DNA from: an uncultured Coriobacteriaceae bacterium
GTDB lineage: Bacteria > Actinomycetota > Coriobacteriia > Coriobacteriales > Atopobiaceae
Direction of reading: 5' to 3'
Length of the DNA: 64,000 nt
NCBI GenBank assembly: GCA_902780305.1
Contig: CACZFB010000005.1
Location: forward strand, 21,246-85,245
Each line of letters starts with the position of its first letter. The stretch's first letter is position 1. Shown one piece after another: positions 57,928 to 64,000 of the stretch. A program made the translations under genes and the position numbers. The notes under the pieces are model-generated. The model had not been told where the DNA came from. It searched no databases and saw only the letters and a program-made list of their open reading frames with translations.

Positions 57928-58962
57928 ATGGAGAAGAAGGACCTGGATTGGGGCAGCCTGACGTTTAGCTACACCCCGACCGACTACAGCTATGTGTGCA
58001 ATTACAAGGACGGGGAGTGGGGCGAGGACATCCTCACGCCCGACCACACTCTGCAGCTGAGCGAGTGCGCGGGCATCTTCCACTACTGCCAGGAGGTCTT
58101 CGAGGGGCTCAAGGCCTACACCACCAAGAGCGGCGAGATTGTGTGCTTCCGCCCCGACCTCAACGCGCAGCGCATGGCCGATTCCGCCAAGCGCATCTGC
58201 ATGCCGCCGTTCCCCGAGGACCGCTTTGTGGAGGCCGTCAAGCAGGTCGTCAAGGCCAACCTCGCGTGGGTGCCGCCCTTTGGCTCGGGAGCCACGCTCT
58301 ACATTCGCCCATTTATGATTGCCACGGGCGACGTGATTGGCGTGAAGCCTGCCACCGAGTACCAGTTCCGCATCCTGGTGACTCCGGTCGGCCCCTACTA
58401 CAAGGGTGGCGTGCAGCCCGTGGCGCTCAAGGTGCCCGAGTACGATCGCGCCGCACCGCACGGGACCGGCAACATCAAGGCCGGCCTGAACTACGCGATG
58501 AGCCTGTACCCCAGCGTGCTGGCGCATGCCGAGGGCTTTGCCGACAACATGTTCCTCGACCCGCAGACCCACACGTTTGTGGAGGAGTCCGGCGGCGCCA
58601 ACTTCCTGCTGGTCACCAAGGACGGTTCGCTGGTCGTTCCGCAGTCCGCAACCGACTCCATCCTGCCCTCCATCACCCGCCGCTCGCTGGTGCAGGTGGC
58701 CGAGGAGATGCTGGGCATGAAGGTCGAGCAGCGCCAGGTGCGTTTTGACGAGATCGACCAGTTCGAGGAGTGCGGCATGTGCGGCACCGCGGCCGTGATC
58801 AGCCCCGTGGGCAAGGTCGTAGACCTCGAGGGCGTCGAGCACGTGTTTGGCGCGGGCATGGAGCACGTTGGCCCCGTGCTGGCCAAGCTGCGCGAAACCC
58901 TCACTGGCATCCAGGCCGGCGAGATCGAGGACAAGTTTGGCTGGGTCACGAAGATCGCGTAA
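57928..58962 (+). CDS. ilvE: Branched-chain amino acid aminotransferase
   Basis: The product has 344 residues from the ATG at 57928. Motifs are YCQEVFEGLKAYTTKSGEIV, FRPDLNAQRMADSAKRICMP, TLYIRPFMIATG, GTGNIKAGLNYAMSL (PLP Lys), FVEESGGANFLLV and CGTAAVISPVGKV. This is the class IV PLP fold, of the BCAT type related to eukaryotic enzymes. It interconverts Leu, Ile and Val with their keto acids. Its possible substrates also link it to the AzlCD exporter genes elsewhere in the window, though they are far apart. Family C palindromes follow the stop. Confidence 0.94.
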   Translation: MEKKDLDWGSLTFSYTPTDYSYVCNYKDGEWGEDILTPDHTLQLSECAGIFHYCQEVFEGLKAYTTKSGEIVCFRPDLNAQRMADSAKRICMPPFPEDRFVEAVKQVVKANLAWVPPFGSGATLYIRPFMIATGDVIGVKPATEYQFRILVTPVGPYYKGGVQPVALKVPEYDRAAPHGTGNIKAGLNYAMSLYPSVLAHAEGFADNMFLDPQTHTFVEESGGANFLLVTKDGSLVVPQSATDSILPSITRRSLVQVAEEMLGMKVEQRQVRFDEIDQFEECGMCGTAAVISPVGKVVDLEGVEHVFGAGMEHVGPVLAKLRETLTGIQAGEIEDKFGWVTKIA

Positions 58963-58966
58963 CCGA

Positions 58967-59035
58967 GAAAAGGGGCCAATCCCCCTTCTTACTTTTGGCG
59001 CAAACTGAGAAAAGGGGTTTGGCCCCTTTTCTCAG
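58967..59035. repeat. Family C palindromes, copies C5 (degenerate) and C6
   Basis: C5 (58967-58994) has GAGAAAAGGGG but a decayed right arm (CCCCCTTCTTAC). C6 (59005-59035) is perfect and shares the left flank GGCGCAAA with other copies. They separate ilvE and hisS. Confidence 0.82.
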
Positions 59036-59062
59036 TTCGATTATGAGGCGAGGAGACATACC

Positions 59063-60373
59063 ATGGCACAGCGGGTTCAGGGAACCGAGGACTTGTACGG
59101 CGGCTACATGCGCGCGTGGCAGCGCATGCAGGACGTCGCGCGCGAGACCTTTGGCGTGTACGGGTTCAGCATGATCGAGACACCCGCCATCGAGCAGGTC
59201 GCCACCTTCGTCCACGGCATTGGCGAGTCGACCGACGTGGTGCGCAAGGAGATGTTTCGAGTCTTCTCGGGCGCGCTGGTAGAGAGCCTGCTGGCCAAGG
59301 GGAGCGAGGAGGGCCTCAAGGCCAAGCAGCGCCTGGCCCTGCGTCCCGAGGGTACTGCCGGCGTGGTACGCGCGGCCGTGCAAAACAACCTGGTGCCGCA
59401 GGGGAGCGCCCCGGCCAAGCTGTGGTACGCCGGCCCCATGTTTCGTGGCGAACGCCCGCAGAAGGGACGCCTGCGCCAGTTTCACCAGGTGGGTGTGGAA
59501 TGGCTGGGTGCCAGCGATCCCGCATCCGACGCCGAGTGCATCGTAATGCTCATGCAGTTTTTCGAGCGGCTGGGGTTCGACGCGGACTCGCTGCGCCTTA
59601 CCATCAACTCCATGGGAGACGCGGCGTGCCGTCCGGCGTATCGCGAGCAGGTGCGCTCGTTTATCCTGGACCATGCCGACCAGATGTGCGACGACTGCCT
59701 GGAGCGTGCGGAGCTCAACCCCCTGCGTGCCTTCGACTGCAAGAATCCACACTGCGCAGAGGTGATGGCAGACGCTCCGCTCGTCCCCGACCACCTGTGC
59801 GACGAGTGCGCGGCGCACTACGCGCAGGTAAAGCGCTATCTGGACGAGGCGGGAGTGCGCTACGAGGAGGACCCCACGCTGGTGCGTGGCCTGGACTACT
59901 ACACCCGCACGGTGTTCGAGGTGGAGGTCGCCGGTGCAGGCGTGGGCGCCATTGGCGGCGGTGGCCGCTACGACGGCCTCATGGAGCTCGAGGGCGGCAA
60001 GCCCACGCCCGGCCTGGGATTTGCGGTGGGCTTCGAGCGCATCGTGCTGGCCCTGCAGACGCAGGGTGTGGACCTGGGGGCGAGCGAGGAGGGCTGCGTG
60101 TACGTTGCCTGCACGCCCGACGTGCGTGCCTCCGTGTTTGGCACCGTGCTCGCGCTGCGCAACGCCGGCGTGCGCACCGAGAGTGACTGTCAGGGCAGGT
60201 CGCTTAAGAGCCAGTTTAAGCAGGCCGACAAGGTGGGCGCTCGCCTGTGCGTGGTGCTGGGCACCGACGAGGTCGCGGCTGGTGTGGCCACCCTGCGTGA
60301 CATGCACACGCACGAGCAGGAGCAGGTGGAGCTTTCCGCGCTTGCCGCGATTGTCGCGGAGCGCATGCGCTAG
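59063..60373 (+). CDS. hisS: Histidyl-tRNA synthetase
   Basis: The 436-residue product has class II motifs: motif 2 LWYAGPMFRGERPQKGRLRQ then FHQVGVEWLG, the HisA-type motif LVRGLDYYTRTVFEVE and motif 3 GLGFAVGFERIVLAL. The C-terminal anticodon domain spans about 330-430 (VRTESDCQGRSLKSQFKQAD). An insertion with four Cys pairs (CDDCLERAEL, CKNPHC, CDEC) at about 210-255 looks like a zinc-binding knuckle, known in some HisS groups. It charges tRNA-His with histidine. It appears complete. Confidence 0.96.
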   Translation: MAQRVQGTEDLYGGYMRAWQRMQDVARETFGVYGFSMIETPAIEQVATFVHGIGESTDVVRKEMFRVFSGALVESLLAKGSEEGLKAKQRLALRPEGTAGVVRAAVQNNLVPQGSAPAKLWYAGPMFRGERPQKGRLRQFHQVGVEWLGASDPASDAECIVMLMQFFERLGFDADSLRLTINSMGDAACRPAYREQVRSFILDHADQMCDDCLERAELNPLRAFDCKNPHCAEVMADAPLVPDHLCDECAAHYAQVKRYLDEAGVRYEEDPTLVRGLDYYTRTVFEVEVAGAGVGAIGGGGRYDGLMELEGGKPTPGLGFAVGFERIVLALQTQGVDLGASEEGCVYVACTPDVRASVFGTVLALRNAGVRTESDCQGRSLKSQFKQADKVGARLCVVLGTDEVAAGVATLRDMHTHEQEQVELSALAAIVAERMR

Positions 60374-60396
60374 ATTGGATGCAGAGCCGTAGTGGC

Positions 60397-60472
60397 GGTG
60401 TCCGTTTGGGAAGCGGTGCCTTTGTGACATGGCACGCCATGTCACAAAGGCACCGCTTCCCAAACGGACACC
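60397..60472. repeat. Family D palindrome, copy D3 (37 bp perfect arms)
   Basis: GGTGTCCGTTTGGGAAGCGG begins a 37-base arm whose exact complement follows AC. At arm position 17 it has C where D1 has G and D2 has A, with the complement changed to match. It lies between hisS and the hydrogenase gene. Confidence 0.92.
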
Positions 60473-60569
60473 ATGGCCGCTGGCCTAGCGCTTCTCGCCT
60501 TGAGTCCCGGCTTGGTACATACTGTATCTATATGTATGTGTTTCACCAACGACTCGAGGAGGGGTGCCC

Positions 60570-62147
60570 ATGGCCGATACCATGCGTGGCGTTTACACCA
60601 ACCTAACCGATATCCGTAGGCGCGTGTTTGCCGAGGTTGCCAAGATCGTATACGAGACCGCCGAGAATCCCGACTGGACCGATGCGGATTTCGACACCCG
60701 CTTTGAGGGGCTGCCCTACGAGATCGTTCCTGGCGAGGTCGCCACCTATCGCGAGAGCGTCTTTTTGGAGCGTGCTATCGTGGAGGAGCGCATTCGTCTG
60801 GCCATGGGCCTTAACCAAAAGGGCGTGGATCGTCCCATCCGCGTGAGCGAGGGCCTGGAAGACGCCACTGTGGCCGACTCGTACTACAACCCGCCGCTCA
60901 TCAACGTAATCAAGTTCGCCTGCAACGCCTGCAAGGACAACGTGTACGAGGTCACCGACTCGTGCCAGGGCTGCCTCGCACATCCCTGCCGCGAGATCTG
61001 CCGCAAGCAGGCCATCAGCTTCCACAACAAGCGCGCCGTCATCGACCAAGAGAAGTGCATCAAGTGTGGCCTGTGCGCCCGCACCTGCCCGTATCAGGCG
61101 ATTCACCACCACATTCGTCCCTGTGCCGAGGCGTGCGGCATGAAGGCCATCGGCTCCGACGAGTACGGGCGCGCCGAGATCGACCAAGAGCGTTGCGTCT
61201 CGTGTGGCCAGTGCCTCATCAACTGCCCGTTTGGCGCTATCGCCGACAAGAGCCAGATCGCCCAGGTAATCTTCTCGATCGTGGGTGGCGAAGAGGTCAT
61301 TGCCATCGTGGCCCCAGCGTTCGTGGGACAGTTTGGCGGTAAGGGCAACGTGGGCAAGCTCCGGCACGCCTTCGCGCAGCTGGGCTTCTCGGGCGTGGAG
61401 GAGGTCGCCATCGGCGCCGACCTGTGCACGGTCGAGGAGGCGGACGACTTTGTGGAGGAGGTTCCCAACCACATTCCGTTTATGGGCACCTCGTGCTGCC
61501 CCGCCTGGTCGTCGATGGCAAAGATGGAGTTCCCCGAGCACTCCGAATGCATCTCGATGGCACTTACGCCCATGGTGCTTACGGCGCGCATGGTGCGTGC
61601 CAACCATCCCAAGGCCAAGATCGTGTTCGTGGGTCCCTGTTCGGCAAAGAAGCTGGAGGCCATGCGTCGCTCGGTGCGCTCCGAGGTGGACTTCGTACTC
61701 ACCTTCGAGGAGATGGCCGGCATGATGAGCGCCAAGGACATCGACTACCTCAAGCTGGAGGACGACAACAAGTCCGACTTCGACGTGGCCTCCGAGGACG
61801 GCCGCAACTTTGCGGTCTCCGGTGGCGTCGCGAATGCCGTGGTCAACGTAATTAAGGAAAAGTATCCCGACCGAGAGGTGCAGGTGGCCAATGCCGAGGG
61901 TCTGGAAAACTGCCGAAAGATGATACGGGACGCCATACGCGGCAAGTACGATGGGTATCTGCTGGAGGGCATGGCCTGCCCGGGCGGATGCGTTGCCGGC
62001 CCCGGCACGCTGCAGGCCATTAACAAGAGTGCCGCCGCCGTAAAACGCTATGCCAAGAAGTCTCCCCACAAGCACGCGATGGACAACGCGTACCGTTCGC
62101 TCATCCACATGCTCGAGCGTGACGAGGATGGCAAGCACGAGGAGTAG
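60570..62147 (+). CDS. Group B-like [FeFe] hydrogenase
   Basis: The product has 525 residues from the ATG at 60570 (GAGGAGGGG upstream; the GTG at 60564 is an alternative). A Cys-rich iron-sulfur region spans about 120-225: CNACKDNVYEVTDSCQGCLAHPC, CIKCGLCARTCPYQ and CVSCGQCLINCPFG. H-cluster motifs follow: TSCCPAW (about 308), VGPCSAKKLEA (about 354) and LEGMACPGGCVAGPG (about 464). All cluster cysteines are present. TSCCPAW, with Ala in place of Gly, is typical of group B hydrogenases of anaerobes, whose direction is not settled. It probably exchanges electrons with ferredoxin and H2. The maturation genes hydE, hydF and hydG are not in the window. A terminator follows. Confidence 0.87.
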   Translation: MADTMRGVYTNLTDIRRRVFAEVAKIVYETAENPDWTDADFDTRFEGLPYEIVPGEVATYRESVFLERAIVEERIRLAMGLNQKGVDRPIRVSEGLEDATVADSYYNPPLINVIKFACNACKDNVYEVTDSCQGCLAHPCREICRKQAISFHNKRAVIDQEKCIKCGLCARTCPYQAIHHHIRPCAEACGMKAIGSDEYGRAEIDQERCVSCGQCLINCPFGAIADKSQIAQVIFSIVGGEEVIAIVAPAFVGQFGGKGNVGKLRHAFAQLGFSGVEEVAIGADLCTVEEADDFVEEVPNHIPFMGTSCCPAWSSMAKMEFPEHSECISMALTPMVLTARMVRANHPKAKIVFVGPCSAKKLEAMRRSVRSEVDFVLTFEEMAGMMSAKDIDYLKLEDDNKSDFDVASEDGRNFAVSGGVANAVVNVIKEKYPDREVQVANAEGLENCRKMIRDAIRGKYDGYLLEGMACPGGCVAGPGTLQAINKSAAAVKRYAKKSPHKHAMDNAYRSLIHMLERDEDGKHEE

Positions 62148-62169
62148 GGAACCAAAACGCGGCAACAAG

Positions 62170-62204
62170 AATCCCCCGGCAGGCGCCTGGCCTGCCGGGG
62201 GATT
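62170..62204 (+). terminator. Terminator after the hydrogenase gene
   Basis: AATCCCCCGGCAGG and CCTGCCGGGGGATT are perfect 14 bp arms around CGCCTGG. The stem is very strong, though the following T-run is weak. Confidence 0.78.
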
Positions 62205-62235
62205 GCATGTGAGAAAAAGTAAGAAATCGCCGAGA

Positions 62236-62541
62236 CTAGTCCTTTTCGCCCTTGATGGAGGCATAGAAGGTCGCCTGATCGAAGGTCTCCTCGATGGTGT
62301 GGCCGTTTACAAAGCGAAGTGAGAGGAACTCGTCAACGGTGGGAACCAGGTCGCTGCAATCCACAAAGTGATTCTTGTGATTGCGGATGGATGTGTCCTG
62401 CGCACGCCAGTAGTTCTCGTTCGCGTCGGTAATGTAGTAGACCTTAGAGCCAACGCGCATGTATACGGAGTGGTTGATGTGCAGGTACTCAGCCAGATCG
62501 CTGTAGCTTATCTTGAGCACCTCTGCTGCTTTTTTGCCCAT
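62236..62541 (-). CDS. Small conserved-looking protein of unknown function
   Basis: The product has 101 residues from the ATG at 62541 (GGGAGC upstream). It is well mixed in composition, with strand-like segments (VYMRVGSKVYYITDANENYW) and an ending SLRFVNGHTIEETFDQATFY. No domain is recognised. It faces the hydrogenase gene across a shared terminator. The composition and the ribosome site support a real gene. Confidence 0.65.
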   Translation of the reverse strand: MGKKAAEVLKISYSDLAEYLHINHSVYMRVGSKVYYITDANENYWRAQDTSIRNHKNHFVDCSDLVPTVDEFLSLRFVNGHTIEETFDQATFYASIKGEKD

Positions 62542-62902
62542 GGCTGCTCCCTTCGTCGAGGAAAACCTTCCCCTACATCTTAGCGCATGCGCTCGGGGAA
62601 AACACTCGGGTATTGATTTGTTAGGCAAGCGGGCGCGCGGCGTTGCTTTTCGATTCGGGTGAGCCGATCAAAGGGGGTAACCCCCATTGATATGCCGCCT
62701 GCGGCAATCAATGGGGGTTACCCCAATGTCACTTAGTTAAGAAAGCCGCTGGTCAGGGACCGCGTGCGGCGTCGCCGTACGCGGTCCCTTTCCTACCGTT
62801 CGCCTAACCGTCGGGAAACTATAACCCAAAAGTTGTATTTCGGCCCTCCGGGCCGTCGAAAAGGGGCGCGTCAGCGCCCCGGACGACGGAGGGAGGCCGG
62901 AA
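62542..62902. other. Intergenic region left of the IS4-type element
   Basis: These 361 bases hold a strong palindrome (62674-62724) and a GGGACCGCGT/ACGCGGTCCC hairpin at about 62756-62788, which may belong to the insertion sequence end. No gene is visible. The left terminal repeat of the IS cannot be fixed without its right end. Confidence 0.5.
62674..62724. repeat. Palindrome F beside the IS element
   Basis: GGGGTAACCCCCATTGAT (62674-62691) and ATCAATGGGGGTTACCCC (62707-62724) are perfect 18 bp arms, with an inner GCCGC/GCGGC stem. It may be an IS target site, a terminator or another member of the window's palindrome collection. Confidence 0.8.
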
Positions 62903-64000
62903 GTGGAGAGGGAGGCGTGGCAGGCCGTCGCGGACAGGCTGGACGCGGCGATCGAGGCCGTGGCGTCGAGGCCGGAGGAGTGCGCCCGCTCGCCGGGCAC
63001 CGACTTCACGCGGAACAGGAAGCTGGGCCTGGACGCCCTGCTCAGGCTGATCGTGAGCATGGGGTCGGACACGCTGGGCATGGAGCTGCTGAGGGCGTGG
63101 GGCATGGACGCCGACGCGCCGACGGTCGGCGCGCTCTGCCAGCAGTGGGCCAAGCTCAACGACGAGGCGATGCCCATGCTGCACGCCGAGTTCCTCTCGG
63201 CGTTCGGACCGGTGGCGACCGGGGGGCGCTACTGGCTGCTCGCCTGCGACGGCACCGGGCTCCCCATGGCGCCCGACGCCTCCGACGCCGAGACCCGCCT
63301 GCCGCCGTCGCGCGGCACCGAGGGCAGGAACGGCGCCCACCTGACCTGCGCCCTCGACGTCGCGCTCGGGGCGTTCCGCGACATGGTGGCCCAGGGCGGG
63401 CCGCGCCAGGACGAGCCCGGGGCCGCCTGCGAGCTCGTCGACCGCTGCCGCCCGCCGGCCGGCCTGGAGGCGCTGTGGCTCATGGACCGCAACTTCTTCT
63501 GCCTGAACCTGCTGTGGCACATGGGGCGGGCGGGCGCCCACTTCGTGTGCAGGCTTTCCGACGCGCGCATCCAGGGCCTGCTCGCCCACTGGCTCGACGC
63601 GGGCGGCGTCGGCATCGGCTGCGTCGGGAGCGCCGACGCGACCGTCGACGTGTGCGTCGTGAGGTCGGCGGCCACCCGTCGCAGCCGCCCGGACGAGCCG
63701 TGGCTCTACCGCGCCTACCAGGCCGGCCGCCGGTTCGACGGGCTGGCGCCGGGCGAGCCGGGCGAGTGCTGGATGCGCGTGCGCGTCGTGCGCCTCGCCA
63801 CCGGCGCGGGCATGCTCAACCTCGCCACCGACCTGCCGGCCGACGAGTGGCCGCCGGGGAGGCTGGCGGAGCTGTACCGGCGGAGGTGGTCGATAGAGCG
63901 GGCGTTCGACGAGCTCAAGAACGTCGTCGGGCTCGAGCGCCCGCACGTGCGCACGCTCGCGCGCGTCACCCAGGAGGCGTGGGGCCGGCTGACGCTGCAC
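62903..64000 (+). mobile_element. IS4-family transposase gene (3'-partial at window edge)
   Basis: A frame starts at GTG 62903 with GGGAGG upstream and stays open for 366 codons to the window end. DDE residues are visible: Asp about 116 in LLACDGTGLPM, Asp about 195 in LWLMDRNFFCLNLL and Glu about 332 in LYRRRWSIERAFDELKN. The last is the YREK signature of IS4 transposases. The gene is extremely GC-rich compared with its left neighbours. A long minus-strand frame over the same bases is a shadow. The right end and terminal repeat lie outside the window. Confidence 0.88.

Noticed and set aside
62819..64000. A 393-codon minus-strand frame at the window end
   Set aside because: It is antisense to the IS4 transposase, whose DDE and YREK motifs are clear on the plus strand. 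The minus frame is Arg/His/Pro-rich with no motif.

Overview
The window is high-GC actinobacterial DNA that most resembles a gut Coriobacteriia (Olsenella/Collinsella type). This is inferred from gene content: a bile salt hydrolase-family enzyme, a group B-like [FeFe] hydrogenase, ChW-repeat surface proteins, a DUF6541-type envelope gene pair, and many GC-rich intergenic palindromes. No rRNA or other taxonomic marker is present, so the assignment is an inference.

Layout. (1) 1-8,050 is an accessory, decaying defence and toxin-antitoxin zone. It holds a HIRAN protein, the N-terminal stub of a TOTE-type primase gene, an AlbA_2/Schlafen-like ATPase flanked by palindromic direct repeats, a Phd/ParE pair, one intact HipB, two complementary hipA remnants and a Fic protein. 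(2) 8,150-13,874 holds a LytTR response regulator, two divergent AgrC-like sensors and a large secreted beta-helix/ChW protein. (3) 14,100-18,400 holds AzlCD, a choloylglycine hydrolase, a frameshifted SAP-motif gene and a PP2C phosphatase. (4) 18,500-48,260 is a long cell-envelope region: three acyltransferase-3 proteins, an IspD/TarI-like cytidylyltransferase with an SDR epimerase, a dlt-like operon whose SGNH protein carries two ILEI/FAM3-type lectin modules, a secreted CHAP-ChW hydrolase, two convergent DUF6541 proteins, a flippase, a membrane glycosyltransferase-like protein, a GtrB-like GT2, an ATP-grasp enzyme, a CapK-like ligase, a WecE-like aminotransferase and SerC. (5) 48,400-52,135 is housekeeping DNA (GH13 amylase, PyrE, phosphatase, tRNA-Thr). 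(6) 52,136-56,750 is a small island beside the tRNA: a HEPN Abi protein, an XRE/ImmA-IrrE metallopeptidase with its partner, and a divergent CI/Cro-like pair. (7) 56,789-62,541 holds a membrane-anchored protein with a frameshifted tail, IlvE, HisS, an [FeFe] hydrogenase and a small conserved-looking protein. The window ends inside an IS4-type transposase.

The most unusual property is the number and quality of long intergenic palindromes, which fall into several families. Family A (about 207 bp, five copies plus one variant with the same core but different terminal arms) is always in the same orientation. Family D (three copies) has arms that differ between copies but stay perfectly self-complementary within each copy. 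Families B (GGGGACAGTCCCC) and C (GAGAAAAGGGG...CCCCTTTTCTC) are placed at gene ends, and one B copy lies inside a reading frame. No gene in the window obviously explains how they spread.

The envelope region looks like a machine that builds, flips, decorates and acylates a surface polymer. The dlt-like operon appears to activate an acyl or aminoacyl group, load it on a carrier protein, move it across the membrane and transfer it outside.
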